Assembly (NCBI GenBank): GCA_020852175.1
Contig: JADZBH010000041.1
Coordinates: 1 to 64,000 of the forward strand
Reading direction: 5' to 3'
DNA: 64,000 bases
From: Bryobacterales bacterium
Lineage (GTDB): Bacteria; Acidobacteriota; Terriglobia; Bryobacterales; Bryobacteraceae
Position 1 is the stretch's first letter, and each line of letters opens with the position of its first letter. Below, one piece after another: positions 52,176-63,807 of the stretch. The position numbers and the translations under genes were made by a program. Under the pieces are notes generated by a model. The model saw only the letters and a list, made by a program, of their open reading frames with translations, searched no databases and was not told where the DNA came from.

Positions 52176-53687
52176 ATGTCATTCCCGTTTCCCGTACTTA
52201 CCCCGGAGGAGGCGGCCGAACTCATCGACGATGGCGCCACCATCGGCTTCAGCGGCTTCACGCCGGCCGGCGCGGCCAAGGCCATTCCCGTCGCCATCGC
52301 GAACAAGGCCGAGCGCCTTCATGCGGCCGGCCAGCCCTTCGCCATCCGCGTGCTCACCGGCGCCTCCACCGGCCGGAGCCTCGACGGCGCGCTCGCCAAG
52401 GCCAACGCCATCAGCTTCCGCACGCCATACCAGTCCGACCCCACGCTGCGCAAGCAGATCAATTCCGGACAGGTCCACTTTCTCGACATGCACCTTTCCG
52501 TGCTGCCGCAGCAGGTTCGATACGGCTTCCTGGGCAACGTGAACTGGGCCATTCTGGAGGCCTGCGACATCACGCACGGCGGCGGCATCGTATTGACCAC
52601 ATCGGTTGGCGTCTCCAATACCTACGCGCACCGCGCCGAACGCGTCCTGATCGAGCTGAACCGGCGCCACCCGGCGCAACTTCTCGGCATGCACGACATC
52701 TTCGAACCCGCCGACCCGCCCGCCCGGAATGAAATTCCCATCTACAACGTCGATGACCGTATCGGCTCGCCCGTCCTGGTGATCGACCCCAGGAAAATCG
52801 CCGGAGTCGTCTTCACAGACGCCGACGACGAGGCCAGCCCTTTCGCCGACGCCACGCCGGTCACCGAGAAGATCGGCCAGAACGTCGCCGAATTCCTGGT
52901 GGCGGAAATGCGCGCCGGCCGCATCCCGAAAACCTTTCTGCCCTTGCAATCCGGCGTGGGCGATATCGCCAACGCGGTGCTTGGCGCGCTCGGCGCCCAC
53001 CCCGAGGTGCCCGATTTCGAGATGTACACCGAGGTTCTCCAGGATTCCGTCATGGATCTGCTCGAATCCGGCCGCTGCCGGTTCGCCTCGACGTGCGCCC
53101 TCACGCTCAGCCCCGAGAAGAACGCCCAGTTCCACGGCAACCTCGATTTCTTCCGCTCCCGGATTCTGATGCGCCCGCAGGAGATCACCAACCACCCGGA
53201 ACTGGTCCGGCGGCTCGGCATCATCTCCATGAACACGGCGATTGAAATGGACCTGGGCGGCAACGTGAACTCGACTCACGTCATGGGCAAGACGATGATG
53301 AACGGCATTGGCGGCTCCGGCGATTTCACGCGCAACGCCTACGTCTCCATCTTCAGTTGCCCCTCCACGCAAAAGAACGGCAAGATCTCCACCATCGTGC
53401 CGCTGTGCTCGCACATCGACCATAACGAACACTCCGTGCAGATTGTCGCCACCGAATACGGTGTGGCCGATCTGCGCGGCAAGGACCCGCACGAGCGCGC
53501 CGGCCTCATCATCGAGAACTGCGCACACCCGGATTTCCGCGACCAGCTCCGCGGCTACATGCGCCTGCTCCGCAGCGACACCCACGAGCCGTTCAGCCTG
53601 ACCGGCGCTTTCGCCATGCACCGGCACTTCCTGGAAACCGGGGATATGCGCGGCGTCGACTGGCCCGCCTGGAAGGAACGCCGGTAG
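52176..53687 (+). CDS. Acetyl-CoA hydrolase / succinyl-CoA:carboxylate CoA-transferase
   Basis: 503 aa; GFSGFTPAGAAKAIP, GVGDIANAV, GIGGSGDFTRNA. Confidence 0.93.
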   Translation: MSFPFPVLTPEEAAELIDDGATIGFSGFTPAGAAKAIPVAIANKAERLHAAGQPFAIRVLTGASTGRSLDGALAKANAISFRTPYQSDPTLRKQINSGQVHFLDMHLSVLPQQVRYGFLGNVNWAILEACDITHGGGIVLTTSVGVSNTYAHRAERVLIELNRRHPAQLLGMHDIFEPADPPARNEIPIYNVDDRIGSPVLVIDPRKIAGVVFTDADDEASPFADATPVTEKIGQNVAEFLVAEMRAGRIPKTFLPLQSGVGDIANAVLGALGAHPEVPDFEMYTEVLQDSVMDLLESGRCRFASTCALTLSPEKNAQFHGNLDFFRSRILMRPQEITNHPELVRRLGIISMNTAIEMDLGGNVNSTHVMGKTMMNGIGGSGDFTRNAYVSIFSCPSTQKNGKISTIVPLCSHIDHNEHSVQIVATEYGVADLRGKDPHERAGLIIENCAHPDFRDQLRGYMRLLRSDTHEPFSLTGAFAMHRHFLETGDMRGVDWPAWKERR

Positions 53688-53730
53688 ACGCGCCGCGCCA
53701 CACCCTTCCAGCGCATATAGAATAAGGGGC

Positions 53731-56688
53731 ATGCGTTCCGCTGGCGTTGTCCTGGGTATCTGCGCGCTTTCTCTCAATGCGGCCGAACGCCCCGTGGAAT
53801 TCAACCGCGACGTCCGCCCCATCCTCTCGGACAACTGCTTCACCTGCCACGGACCCGACGCCAAGACGAAGAACATTCCGCTTCGTCTCGACCAGGAAGC
53901 CGCGGCGAAGGCCGATTTGGGCGCCGGCCGCCACGCCATCGTCGAAGGCTCGCCCGAGCAGAGCGAAGTCATACGCCGCATCACCACGGAGAGCAAGGCC
54001 AAACGCATGCCTCCGGTGTATACGGGCCACTCCATCGCCACTCGCGAACTGGAGATTCTGAAGTCCTGGATCGCTTCGGGAGCCAAGTGGGAAAAGCACT
54101 GGTCCTTCACCCCTCCTCAATCGCCGGCCCTGCCGCGGGTGAGCACGCCCGCATGGGTCCGCAACCCCATCGACGCCTTTATCCTGGAACGCCTGGACCG
54201 GGAAGGGTTGAAACCTTCGCCGGAAGCCTCGCCGGAGACTCTGCTGCGGCGGGCCTCGCTCGATCTCACCGGTCTGCCGCCCACGCCCGCGGAGATCGAC
54301 GCCTTCCTTTCCGACCGTTCGCCCAAAGCCTACGAGCGCGCCGTGGACCGTCTGCTCGCCTCGCCCCGCTACGCCGAGCGCATGGCCTACCGCTGGCTCG
54401 ACTATGCCCGCTATTCCGACACCAACGGCTACCAGTTCGACGGCGAGCGTTCCATGTGGCGCTGGCGTGATTGGGTGATCGACGCCTTCGACCGCGACAT
54501 GCCGTACAACCAGTTCGCCATCGAGCAGATCGCCGGCGACATGTTGCCCAACGCGACCGCGGCACAAAGGACCGCCACCGGCTTCAACCGCAACCATCGC
54601 GGCAACTCCGAGTTCGGCATCATCGCCGAGGAGTACGCCGTCGAGTATGTCGTGGACCGCGTCGAAACCACGTCCGCCGTCTTTCTCGGCCTCACGCTCG
54701 GTTGCGCCCGCTGCCACAACCATAAGTACGACCCCATTACGCAGAAGGAGTTCTACCAGGTCTACGCCTACTTCAACAACGTGCCCGAGCATGGACGCGC
54801 CATGAAGTACGGCAATTCGCCGCCGGTGATCGCCGCTCCCACCGCCGCGCAGCAGGCCGAAGCCCGGGCGATCGACGCGAAGATCGCCGCGCTGCAATCG
54901 GCCATCGGCGCCCGCGCTGCCCATACGCGCGCCGGGATGGAGTCCTGGCGGCGCACGGTTGCCGGATCGCAAACCTCGTGGCCGCTGGCTTCCGGCCTGG
55001 AAGGCGATCTTTCGAAGATCCTCTATGACATCGATGACCGCTTCACGGTGTCGGCGCGCATCCAGTCCGCCGCCGTGCCGCACGGGGCGGTCTGGAGCCG
55101 CATGAGCAACTCACCGCGCGGCCGCGGCTTCGGCCTCTATGCGAAGCAGGGAAAACTGCACGTCCACATCACCAGCGACTACGATGACGACGGCATCCGC
55201 CTGAACTCGAAGACGGCGCTTGCGGCGGGGCGCTCCTACAACGTGCTGCTCACCTACAGCGGCTCGCGAATGGCCGAGGGCATTCATGTGTACGTCGATG
55301 GCGCCGAAGTGGAGATGGAGGCCGAACTCGATTCCCTCTACCGCCCGTTGGGCAATGCCGGCAAGGCATTCAAGGAGCCTTTCCGCGTCGGCGAGGGAGG
55401 CGGCCCGGAGAACAGGTTCAACGGCTCGGTCACCGGCGTCTCCGTCTACTCGCGCGTGCTCAACGGTGATGAGATCACGGCCCTGGCCTCGACTGGTCCC
55501 TCGCTGCTCTACTATCTCGATCACGCCGCCGCGCCGGAGGTGCGCGCCGAATGGGCATCGCTGTCCGCTCTCCGCCGGCAGAGGGAAGCGCTGGAGCGTT
55601 CGTTCCCCACCGTCATGGTGATGGCCGAACGCGGCGAACGACGTCCCACGCACATCCTGAACCGCGGCCAGTACGATAAGCCGGGAGAGGTGGTGGAACC
55701 GGGCGTCCCGGCGCAACTGCATCCGCTGCCCGCTGGAGCGCCGAACAACCGGCTCGGTTTCGCGCGATGGCTCGTGGACCCCGGCAATCCGCTCACCGCG
55801 CGTGTCGCCGTGAACCGCTTTTGGCAGATGATGTTCGGCGTGGGTCTCGTGAAGACCGTCGAGGATTTTGGCCTGCAAGGCGAATGGCCCTCCCACCCCG
55901 CCCTGCTGGACTGGCTGGCCACCGAGTTCGTCCGCTCGGGATGGGACACGAAGGCGCTGCTGAAGACGATGGTCACCAGCGCCGCCTACCGGCAAAGCTC
56001 AGCCGCCACGCACGAGCTGCTTCAGCGCGATCCCGAGAACCGGCTGCTGGCCCGCGGCGCACGGTTCCGGCTGCCCGCGGAAGCCGTTCGCGACGGGGCG
56101 CTGGCCATCTCCGGGCTGCTGGACGGCCGCACAGGCGGCCCCTCCGTGAAGCCCTACCAGCCCGACGGCCTGTGGAAGGAACTCACCATGCAGGACATGG
56201 ACTATGTGCAGTCGCATGGGCCTGACCTCTACCGGCGCTCGCTTTACACCTTCTGGAAACGCACGGTGGCCCCGCCCATGCTGGCCAATTTCGACGCCGC
56301 CAACCGCGAATCCTGCGTCGTCCGCGAAAGCCGCACGAACACGCCTCTTCAGGCATTGAACCTGATGAACGATGTTCAGTTCGTCGAGGCCGCGCGCCTG
56401 CTGGGCCAGCGGATGATGCGTGAGAGCGGCGCGACGCCTTCCGAACGCCTGCGTTACGGCTTCCGGCTGGCCACGGGCCGCCTGCCCAGCGCGAAGGAAG
56501 CGGAGGTGCTTTCGGGCAGCCTCAGCTATCATCTCGACTATTTCGCCGGCAACGCCACGCGCATCGACGAGTTCCTGGCGCAGGGCGAAACCAGGCCCGA
56601 CCCGGCTTTGGACCGGCGCGAACTCGCCGCCTATGGCGCCGTCGGCAGTCTGCTGCTGAATCTCGATGAAACGGTGACCCGCCCATGA
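53731..56688 (+). CDS. PSCyt1-DUF1549-LamG-DUF1553 protein
   Basis: 985 aa; heme motif [28 protein letters not shown], internal LamG-like region. Confidence 0.92.
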   Translation: MRSAGVVLGICALSLNAAERPVEFNRDVRPILSDNCFTCHGPDAKTKNIPLRLDQEAAAKADLGAGRHAIVEGSPEQSEVIRRITTESKAKRMPPVYTGHSIATRELEILKSWIASGAKWEKHWSFTPPQSPALPRVSTPAWVRNPIDAFILERLDREGLKPSPEASPETLLRRASLDLTGLPPTPAEIDAFLSDRSPKAYERAVDRLLASPRYAERMAYRWLDYARYSDTNGYQFDGERSMWRWRDWVIDAFDRDMPYNQFAIEQIAGDMLPNATAAQRTATGFNRNHRGNSEFGIIAEEYAVEYVVDRVETTSAVFLGLTLGCARCHNHKYDPITQKEFYQVYAYFNNVPEHGRAMKYGNSPPVIAAPTAAQQAEARAIDAKIAALQSAIGARAAHTRAGMESWRRTVAGSQTSWPLASGLEGDLSKILYDIDDRFTVSARIQSAAVPHGAVWSRMSNSPRGRGFGLYAKQGKLHVHITSDYDDDGIRLNSKTALAAGRSYNVLLTYSGSRMAEGIHVYVDGAEVEMEAELDSLYRPLGNAGKAFKEPFRVGEGGGPENRFNGSVTGVSVYSRVLNGDEITALASTGPSLLYYLDHAAAPEVRAEWASLSALRRQREALERSFPTVMVMAERGERRPTHILNRGQYDKPGEVVEPGVPAQLHPLPAGAPNNRLGFARWLVDPGNPLTARVAVNRFWQMMFGVGLVKTVEDFGLQGEWPSHPALLDWLATEFVRSGWDTKALLKTMVTSAAYRQSSAATHELLQRDPENRLLARGARFRLPAEAVRDGALAISGLLDGRTGGPSVKPYQPDGLWKELTMQDMDYVQSHGPDLYRRSLYTFWKRTVAPPMLANFDAANRESCVVRESRTNTPLQALNLMNDVQFVEAARLLGQRMMRESGATPSERLRYGFRLATGRLPSAKEAEVLSGSLSYHLDYFAGNATRIDEFLAQGETRPDPALDRRELAAYGAVGSLLLNLDETVTRP

Positions 56689-58121
56689 ACCCGCTTGACC
56701 AGGCCCGCCTTTCCATCACGCGCCGCCACTTTTTCGCGCGGACGGCCACCGGCCTCGGCGCGGCCGCTCTTGGGTCGTTGTTCGCCGCGGACGGTCCCAA
56801 ATCCGCGGGCGCCTTGCCCGGCCTGCCGCACTTCGCGCCCAAGGCCAAACGCGTCATCTACCTGTTCCAGCACGGCGCGCCGTCGCAGCTTGACCTGTTC
56901 GACCACAAGCCTGCCTTGGCAGGGGCGCGCGGCAAGGACCTGCCCGCCACCATCCGCATGGGCCAGCGCCTCACCGGCATGACGGCCTACCAGGCGAGCT
57001 TCCCCGTGGCTCCCTCCATCTTCCAGTTCGCCCAACATGGCCAGAGCGGCTCCTGGTTCAGTGAACTGATTCCGCACACGGCGCGCGTGGCCGACGATCT
57101 GTGCATCATCAAGACCCTTCACACCGAGGCGATCAACCACGACCCCGCCGTGACGTTCTTCCAGACCGGCTTCCAGCTTGCCGGACGCCCCTCGATGGGC
57201 GCCTGGGCCAGCTACGGTCTGGGCAGCGAAAACCAGGACCTGCCCGCCTTTGTCGTGATGGTGTCGCAAGGCACGGGCAACGCGCAGGCGCTTGCCGACC
57301 GCGCCTGGGGCAGCGGCTTTCTTCCCAGCAAGTATCAGGGCGTGAAGTTTCGCGCCGGCGGCGATCCCGTGCTGTATCTTTCCAACCCGCCTGGCTACGA
57401 GAGCCCGGCGCGGCGCCGTTATCTGGACGATCTCGCCTCTCTGAACGAGATGAGCCAGCGCGAGTTGCACGACCCGGAAATCGCCACGCGCATCGCGCAA
57501 TACGAGATGGCTTTCCGCATGCAAACCTCGGTGCCCGAACTCACCGATCTGACCAAGGAGCCCGAGGCCACCTTCGAGATGTACGGACCCGACTCGCGCA
57601 AGCCGGGCAGCTACGCCGCCAACTGCATCCTGGCCCGCCGCATGGCCGAGCGCGGCGTCCGCTTCATCCAACTGTTCCATCGCGGATGGGATCAGCACGG
57701 CAACTTGCCCCGCGAAATCCGCCAGCAGTGCCAGCAGACAGACCAGCCATCGGCCGCTCTGGTGCGGGACCTGAAGCAGCGCGGTCTGCTCGATGACACG
57801 CTCGTCGTGTGGGGAGGCGAGTTTGGGCGCACCGTCTATTCACAGGGCACGCTGACGGAAACCAATTACGGCCGCGACCATCATCCGCGCTGCTTCACCA
57901 TGTGGCTGGCGGGCGGCGGCATCAAGCCGGGCATCAGCTATGGGGAGACCGACGACTTCAGCTACAACATCGCCGAGAATCCCATGGAGATTTACGATCT
58001 TCATGCCACGATGATGCACCTGCTGGGCGTCGATCACACCAGACTCACTTACAAGTTTCAAGGACGCCACTACCGGCTCACCGACGTGCATGGCCGCGTC
58101 GTGCGCGACATCGTCAGCTAG
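56685..58121 (+). CDS. DUF1501 protein with Tat-like signal
   Basis: 478 aa; [37 protein letters not shown]. Confidence 0.93.
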   Translation: MNPLDQARLSITRRHFFARTATGLGAAALGSLFAADGPKSAGALPGLPHFAPKAKRVIYLFQHGAPSQLDLFDHKPALAGARGKDLPATIRMGQRLTGMTAYQASFPVAPSIFQFAQHGQSGSWFSELIPHTARVADDLCIIKTLHTEAINHDPAVTFFQTGFQLAGRPSMGAWASYGLGSENQDLPAFVVMVSQGTGNAQALADRAWGSGFLPSKYQGVKFRAGGDPVLYLSNPPGYESPARRRYLDDLASLNEMSQRELHDPEIATRIAQYEMAFRMQTSVPELTDLTKEPEATFEMYGPDSRKPGSYAANCILARRMAERGVRFIQLFHRGWDQHGNLPREIRQQCQQTDQPSAALVRDLKQRGLLDDTLVVWGGEFGRTVYSQGTLTETNYGRDHHPRCFTMWLAGGGIKPGISYGETDDFSYNIAENPMEIYDLHATMMHLLGVDHTRLTYKFQGRHYRLTDVHGRVVRDIVS

Positions 58122-58819
58122 CCCTCGGGCTCCCTTTCCTTCCGCGCCCGGCAGACAAAGCCCAACGTGAAGCCGCGGCGGGTGTCGAAGACATCCAGCA
58201 ACGGCAGCACAAGCACCCAACCGGCCAGCCCCGCCAGCGCCAGGGCGTTCAGAGGGAACGGCAACATGCGCGGGGCATGCGCCAACCTGCGCGCGAGCAG
58301 ACGGAAAAATCCGCCCACCGGTTCGATTTCAATTCCGCCGAAGCCGGCCTGCTCCAGCAGCAGCCGCAAGCCATAGCGCGTGAAGCGCCAGTAGTCGTGC
58401 GGCTGTTGGTGCTCCTCCCACTCGTGGGGAGCCACTAGCAGCAGCGTGCCGCCCAAACGCAAGGTACGGCTCAACTCGCACACGACGCGCGCCGGGTTCT
58501 TCACATGCTCCAGCGTCACCACGTTCAGGCACGCATCGAAGCGGCCTGAGGAGAACGGCAGGCGCTCGAGGTCGCCCAAGCAGTCCAGTTCCGCGTAGTT
58601 CCACGCCGCATCGCCAATGCCCAGGTCGATGGCCGTGTAGCGGTGCGAGGAAAAGTGCCGGGCGTATTGCCCTTCGCCGGCTCCGGCGTCCAGCACGCGC
58701 GCTCCGGCGGGCAGACCGGAGGCAAGGCGCGCCACCTCGTCCTCGATCACCGATTCGAAGTGGAGAATCCACCGGCGCAGTGGCGCGGGCAGGTAACGCG
58801 CGGGCGAGCCGTTTTTCAT
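58118..58819 (-). CDS. Class I SAM-dependent methyltransferase
   Basis: 233 aa; [12 protein letters not shown] motif I. Confidence 0.88.
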   Translation of the reverse strand: MKNGSPARYLPAPLRRWILHFESVIEDEVARLASGLPAGARVLDAGAGEGQYARHFSSHRYTAIDLGIGDAAWNYAELDCLGDLERLPFSSGRFDACLNVVTLEHVKNPARVVCELSRTLRLGGTLLLVAPHEWEEHQQPHDYWRFTRYGLRLLLEQAGFGGIEIEPVGGFFRLLARRLAHAPRMLPFPLNALALAGLAGWVLVLPLLDVFDTRRGFTLGFVCRARKEREPEG

Positions 58820-58826
58820 CGCTGCC

Positions 58827-59777
58827 TCACGCCTTCTTGCGCGAATCGATCATCACGGTCGAGCCGGCGTGGCAGGCGGCCTCAAGCAGCGTGAACGGCA
58901 CGCTGGCCGCCACCAGCCCCAGATAGGCAAGGTCCTTGGCCATGCGCGTTCCCGGCGTCTCGGCCATGGCGCGTATGCGCCGCGCCATGGGGTCCAGCGA
59001 TGGCGCCAGGCTCGATGCCAGACCGGCCGGGTTGTCCCGCAGGGAAAAATATTTCGTCCGCTCCACGTGGAAGCCGCAACGGTCCAGCAGGATCTCCAGG
59101 TCGTGCGCGCGATAGTTGATCAGGTGCCGGGGGATGTCCACGCCGTTCCAATTTTCGCCCAGCAACAGAAACTGCCAGCAGGCCGCGTTCGGCACTTGCA
59201 CCACGAGACGCCCGCCCGGCCGCAACAGTTGATGCGCCGCCTCCAGGTAGCCCACCGGGTCGAACAGATGCTCGATCACATGGAACATGGTCACCGCGGC
59301 GAAGCTCTCCGGGGCGAAGGGCGCCTGCGTCAGGTTTCCGCACACGGCCGGCACATGATTTTGATTCCACGCCGCGCCCGCCGCTCCCAGAGCGAAGTCC
59401 AAACCCACCACGGGATGCCCCTTTTCGTTCAGCATTCGCAGGAACAGCCCGCCGCCGCAGCCCACATCCAGCACCGGGCCTTCCACGGCCGACTCCCGCA
59501 GCGCCCGCGCCACGAAGTTCACATGGTCGCGCAGCACGAAGCGCCGGTAGGTCTCCTCCAGGCGCGACACCGTATCCTGTTCGGGCACGAACCAGTAGTC
59601 GCCGGGATAGTACCGCCGCAGATCGGAAGGCGAAGGCCATGGGTGCAGGCGGATCAGCAAGCATGCCTGGCACTCCACCACCTGAAACACGCTGTCCGTG
59701 GTACCGTACAGCCGGTCGGAGCCTTCCAAAAGAATCAGCGCCTGCTCGTGACCGCATGCCGGGCAAGTGTCGCGCAC
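58827..59777 (-). CDS. SAM-dependent methyltransferase with N-terminal zinc-ribbon-like motif
   Basis: Start reassigned to GTG at 59777 (VRDTCPACGHE); PVLDVGCGGGLFL motif I. Confidence 0.82.
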   Translation of the reverse strand: MRDTCPACGHEQALILLEGSDRLYGTTDSVFQVVECQACLLIRLHPWPSPSDLRRYYPGDYWFVPEQDTVSRLEETYRRFVLRDHVNFVARALRESAVEGPVLDVGCGGGLFLRMLNEKGHPVVGLDFALGAAGAAWNQNHVPAVCGNLTQAPFAPESFAAVTMFHVIEHLFDPVGYLEAAHQLLRPGGRLVVQVPNAACWQFLLLGENWNGVDIPRHLINYRAHDLEILLDRCGFHVERTKYFSLRDNPAGLASSLAPSLDPMARRIRAMAETPGTRMAKDLAYLGLVAASVPFTLLEAACHAGSTVMIDSRKKA

Positions 59778-59812
59778 CGTATCGGCGGAGGCCGCCTGAG
59801 GCGGAGACGCCG

Positions 59813-60889
59813 CTAATTCGACTGTTCGCTCAGCTCCCGCAGGGTGATCCGGTACCGCCACAGCAACCGGATAATCTCGCCGCTGGACAGCTTCCGGAGC
59901 GGGGTCAACTTCCGGCGCTTGGCGAACATCCGGGGCAGCATCCACAGAGCCTGCCAGTCGGCTTTGGCCATCGTCCACAACACTCGCAGTTTCGCGCCGG
60001 GTCCAGGAAACCGGTTGACTTCCCCCTTGTTGCGCAGCGCCGCCAGAGCCCCGGCGGCGAGCCTTGCGAGATAAAACACGCCGTTTAGCCACACCAGCCT
60101 CCAGGGAAACAGTTTCGCCACCAGCAAGACACGATTTCGTTCAATCAATTCCAGACGGCGCAGATTGGCCAGCCCCAGTGTGGCGCCCCGGTGGTGCCGC
60201 ACGACGGCCGCAGGGACATAAACACAGCCACAACCGGCTATTCTAGCGCGCAACCCCAGTTCGGCGTCGTCGGCGTAGGCGAAGAAGTCCTCGTCAAAGC
60301 CGCCGATCTCCTCGATCATTCGCCGCCGGTACAGGCACGCGCAGCCGTCCGGCCACAACGCCTCTCCCGGTTCATCATACTGTCCGAGGTCCAACTCGCC
60401 CGTGCCTCTCCCCCGGTTCTGCCCGTCCAGATAAATTAAATGTCCTACCTTGTCGATCCGTTCCGGGGTTTCCCAGACGAGAATTTTCGACGCCGCCATG
60501 CCCGCGCCGGGCTCGGCTTCGAGCGCCGCGCACAGGGCCGCCAGCCAGCCCGGTTCGGCCTCGGCGTCGTTGTTCAGCAGAGCGATGTAGGGCGAGGCGG
60601 CCGCCTCCATCCCCTGATTGTTGGCCTCGCAGAAGCCCAGGTTCCGCTGGTTCCGAATGACGCGCAGACGGAATGCCGGCGAGCCGCCAAACTCCCGGTC
60701 GGCCATTTCGACGCTGCCGTCGGTACTGCCGTTGTCCACGAGTACTACGTCAAAACGTTCCGATACCCCCATTTGCGCCGCGAGGGACTGAAGACAGGCT
60801 CGCAATAAATTGCAGCGATTCCAATTGACGACGACCACCGTGACGAAAGGGGCGGGCAGGGGAGGGGGAATCTGGCGCTCCGGCGGCAC
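59813..60889 (-). CDS. Glycosyltransferase family 2
   Basis: Start reassigned to GTG at 60889; VTVVVVNWNRCNLLRACLQSL, DNGSTDGS, LLNNDAE. Confidence 0.9.
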   Translation of the reverse strand: MPPERQIPPPLPAPFVTVVVVNWNRCNLLRACLQSLAAQMGVSERFDVVLVDNGSTDGSVEMADREFGGSPAFRLRVIRNQRNLGFCEANNQGMEAAASPYIALLNNDAEAEPGWLAALCAALEAEPGAGMAASKILVWETPERIDKVGHLIYLDGQNRGRGTGELDLGQYDEPGEALWPDGCACLYRRRMIEEIGGFDEDFFAYADDAELGLRARIAGCGCVYVPAAVVRHHRGATLGLANLRRLELIERNRVLLVAKLFPWRLVWLNGVFYLARLAAGALAALRNKGEVNRFPGPGAKLRVLWTMAKADWQALWMLPRMFAKRRKLTPLRKLSSGEIIRLLWRYRITLRELSEQSN

Positions 60890-60928
60890 TCGCCTCGCAT
60901 TATACCGTTGCGGTACAATCAGGTGGCT

Positions 60929-61810
60929 ATGTTCGGAATCGGCGAGCAACTCCGACAGGCGCGGCTGGCCAGGGGGGTTGATCTCCAGGAGATCGCCCGC
61001 GAGACGCGCATCAGTTCCCGGTACTTGGAAGCCCTGGAGCAAGAGGAGTTTTCCGTGCTGCCCGGGGTCCTGTTCGCGCGCAACTTCGCGCGCCAGTACG
61101 CGGCCCACGTCGGCCTGGATCCTTCCGCGATCGAGAAAAACCTGGAACAGGCGTTCCCAAAGGAACCCGATCCGGTGCTGGAACAGATCGCCACGCAGCG
61201 CGGCCCCATACATTTGCAGCCGCTGCGAGACTCCTTTTTATTCGACAGCTCTACCTGGCGCCGCGCGCGCTGGTCGGCCGTGGCGCTGGTTGCCGTCGTG
61301 GGCGCCTGCTCGGCCGTCTATATGGGTTGGCAGGAAATGACCGGCATCTTCGCCGAGGCCCGCACGGCCGCCCGTGTGCAGCAGGCGGCTCCGGCGGCGC
61401 CAGTCGCGGCGCCCTCGGAGACTCCGCCCGCGAACCAGTCCGTGACCGTGGCCAACGCCTCGTCCGGCGAAGAGGCCCCCGCCGATGGGGGGATTACGAT
61501 TTCGGCTGACGGCATGGCCGTTCAGGTGGTGGCCAGCGAACCTACCTGGGTCTCCATGTCGGCCAACGGCAAGCAGATTTTTTCGGGCATTCTCGAACCC
61601 AACCAGCGCAAGCTGGTGTCTGGGGTCGCGCGCGCCAAACTCGTCGTGGGCAACGCAGGCGGCATCGAGATCCTCACCAACGGCAAGTCGATCGGCCCCA
61701 TCGGTCCATCCGGCCAGGTGCGCGTGGTGATTCTCTCTCCCGATGGGCCGCAGATTCTGCGAAAGGTGAAGACGGCCGAGTCCGATTCCAACACGGCGTC
61801 CACGGACTGA
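60929..61810 (+). CDS. RodZ-like protein: HTH, TM, DUF4115-like domain
   Basis: MFGIGEQLRQARLARGVDLQEIARETRIS...; single TM; C-terminal beta domain. Confidence 0.88.
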   Translation: MFGIGEQLRQARLARGVDLQEIARETRISSRYLEALEQEEFSVLPGVLFARNFARQYAAHVGLDPSAIEKNLEQAFPKEPDPVLEQIATQRGPIHLQPLRDSFLFDSSTWRRARWSAVALVAVVGACSAVYMGWQEMTGIFAEARTAARVQQAAPAAPVAAPSETPPANQSVTVANASSGEEAPADGGITISADGMAVQVVASEPTWVSMSANGKQIFSGILEPNQRKLVSGVARAKLVVGNAGGIEILTNGKSIGPIGPSGQVRVVILSPDGPQILRKVKTAESDSNTASTD

Positions 61811-61831
61811 CGCGAGCGCCTTCGTGCCGCG

Positions 61832-62521
61832 CTAGTTCGCCGCCCGCTTCATGGATGCCTGTTTTTCCAAGGCCCGCCGCGCGTTTTCCTTCATCGCCAG
61901 CATCTCAGCCCGTTGCTGCTTCCGTTCCATGCGCAGAAGATCGCGCCGGCTCCGCGACTTCACTTCCTGGTCCACCATCCGCCAGAATTTCAGGAAGTAC
62001 ATCACCGCCGACACCACCGAGAAGAACACCACCACCCACATTCCGCCCATCGCGTAAGGCTGGATAGCCGGGTTGCGGATGCCGAGCATCACGAGCGAAA
62101 TCGAGATCACCTGCGCCACCATCTTCGTCTTGCCCAGGTCGCTCGCCTTGATCGTGTAGCCCGCCGAGGCGGCGATGGATCGCAAGCCGGTGACGGCGAA
62201 TTCGCGGCCGATGATGAGAATCGCCATCCACCCGGCCAGCGCTCTCACCTGTACCAGTGAGATGAGCGCCGCCGACACAAGCAGTTTGTCGGCGATCGGA
62301 TCCAACAACGTTCCTACCGTCGTCACCTGCTTCCAGCGCCGCGCCAGGTAGCCGTCCAGCAGGTCAGTGGCCGCCGCGAACAGGAAGATGGCCAGAGCCA
62401 CGAACTCGTTGTGGATGATCCTCTCTCCGATACCGATGCCCCAGCTATCCTGCACCAGCGCGGCCACCAGAAGCGGCACGAAGAAGATGCGCATGAGCGT
62501 AAGCAGATTCGGAAGGTTCAT
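61832..62521 (-). CDS. pgsA: CDP-diacylglycerol-glycerol-3-phosphate 3-phosphatidyltransferase
   Basis: MNLPNLLTLMRI...; CDP-OH motif DLLDGYLARRWKQVTTVGTLLDPIADK. Confidence 0.94.
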   Translation of the reverse strand: MNLPNLLTLMRIFFVPLLVAALVQDSWGIGIGERIIHNEFVALAIFLFAAATDLLDGYLARRWKQVTTVGTLLDPIADKLLVSAALISLVQVRALAGWMAILIIGREFAVTGLRSIAASAGYTIKASDLGKTKMVAQVISISLVMLGIRNPAIQPYAMGGMWVVVFFSVVSAVMYFLKFWRMVDQEVKSRSRRDLLRMERKQQRAEMLAMKENARRALEKQASMKRAAN

Positions 62522-62532
62522 TCCCTTTTCAA

Positions 62533-63807
62533 CTATATCAGCGGCGTTGCCGGAAGGGTCCCTCGTTTCGCATACTGCTGTAACCGCCGCTGGATGGACT
62601 GTGGCAGGTCGGCGCGCACCCACACGCCGCTTTCGTCATACCGGATCTCCCGGGGCCGGCCGTACTCGTGGATCATGTGCAGCGCCGCGCCTTCGCCCGC
62701 CGGCAGGTGCAGGCGCATCTCGGATACAGGGTCCAGGTCGAGCATGCCGTCCATCAGCGCGGCGATCCGCTCCAGACCCTCGCCCGTCCGTGCCGATGCG
62801 GGCGTCATCTGGTGCAGATCCAGCGCCGGACCGCCTCCGCCCCGCTGCGCCGCCAGCCGCCGCCCCAGCGCCTCGGCCATGGCTGTTGCTTCCTGGGGTG
62901 GAAGCAGGTCCGTCTTGTTCAGTACAACCAGTTGCGGCGTGGAAGCCGCGCCAATCTCGGCCAACACCTCCAGCACATGCGAGAAATGCGTTTCGGCGTA
63001 GGGTGAGGCCGCGTCCACGACATGCAGCAGCAACGCCGCTTCGGACACCTCTTCCAGCGTGGCGCGAAACGCCTTCACCAGCGTCGTGGGCAGGTTGCGG
63101 ATGAACCCCACCGTGTCGCTCAACAGGGCGCGCCGCCGCGACGGGAGGGCCATCTGCCGCACCGTCGGATCGAGCGTGGCGAACATCTTCGCGTCGGCCA
63201 GCACGCCCGCTCCCGTCAGCCGGTTGAACAATGACGACTTCCCGGCATTGGTGTAGCCAACCAGCGCCACAGTCGCCAGCGGCACGCTCTCGCGCTTTTT
63301 CCGCTGGATGGTCCGCGTCGAACGCACCGTCCGCAACTGACGCTCGATTTTGCTGATGCGCGTCCAGATGCGCCGCCGGTCGGTCTCCAGCTTGGTTTCG
63401 CCGGGGCCGCGCGTGCCAATGCCGCCTCCCAGCCGCGACATGGCCGCCCCGCGTCCGGTCAGCCGCGGCAGCAGATAGTTCAACTGTGCCAGTTCCACCT
63501 GCAACTGCCCCTCGCGCGTGCGTGCGCGGCGGGCGAAGATGTCCAGGATCAGTTGCGTGCGATCCAGCACCTTGCACTGCAATTCGCGCTCCAGGTTGCG
63601 GATTTGCGGGCCGGTCAGGTCGCGATCGAAGAGAATGAGGCTGGCCTCGGAGGCTGCCGCCAGTTCAGCGAGTTCGGCCACTTTGCCCGCGCCGATCAGC
63701 GTGGCCGGATCGGGCGCGGGACGGGTTTGCAGAATCCGGTCCAACACCTCGGCCCCGGCGCTTTCGGCGAGTACGGCCAATTCTTCCAGGGATTCGGCCG
63801 CGGTCAC
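62533..63807 (-). CDS. hflX: GTPase HflX (true start probably upstream of 63807)
   Basis: GGIGTRGPGETKLE, GYTNAGKSSLFNRLT, conserved N-terminal domain extends upstream in frame. Confidence 0.92.
   Translation of the reverse strand: MTAAESLEELAVLAESAGAEVLDRILQTRPAPDPATLIGAGKVAELAELAAASEASLILFDRDLTGPQIRNLERELQCKVLDRTQLILDIFARRARTREGQLQVELAQLNYLLPRLTGRGAAMSRLGGGIGTRGPGETKLETDRRRIWTRISKIERQLRTVRSTRTIQRKKRESVPLATVALVGYTNAGKSSLFNRLTGAGVLADAKMFATLDPTVRQMALPSRRRALLSDTVGFIRNLPTTLVKAFRATLEEVSEAALLLHVVDAASPYAETHFSHVLEVLAEIGAASTPQLVVLNKTDLLPPQEATAMAEALGRRLAAQRGGGGPALDLHQMTPASARTGEGLERIAALMDGMLDLDPVSEMRLHLPAGEGAALHMIHEYGRPREIRYDESGVWVRADLPQSIQRRLQQYAKRGTLPATPLI

Noticed and set aside
52179-54110. 643-aa minus-strand ORF antisense to the CoA-transferase and PSCyt1 genes
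   Set aside because: Shadow ORF spanning two real genes
59778-60092. N-terminal 105 aa of the 421-aa methyltransferase ORF
   Set aside because: Region overlaps the glycosyltransferase 3' end; GTG at 59777 before TCPACGHE is the better start
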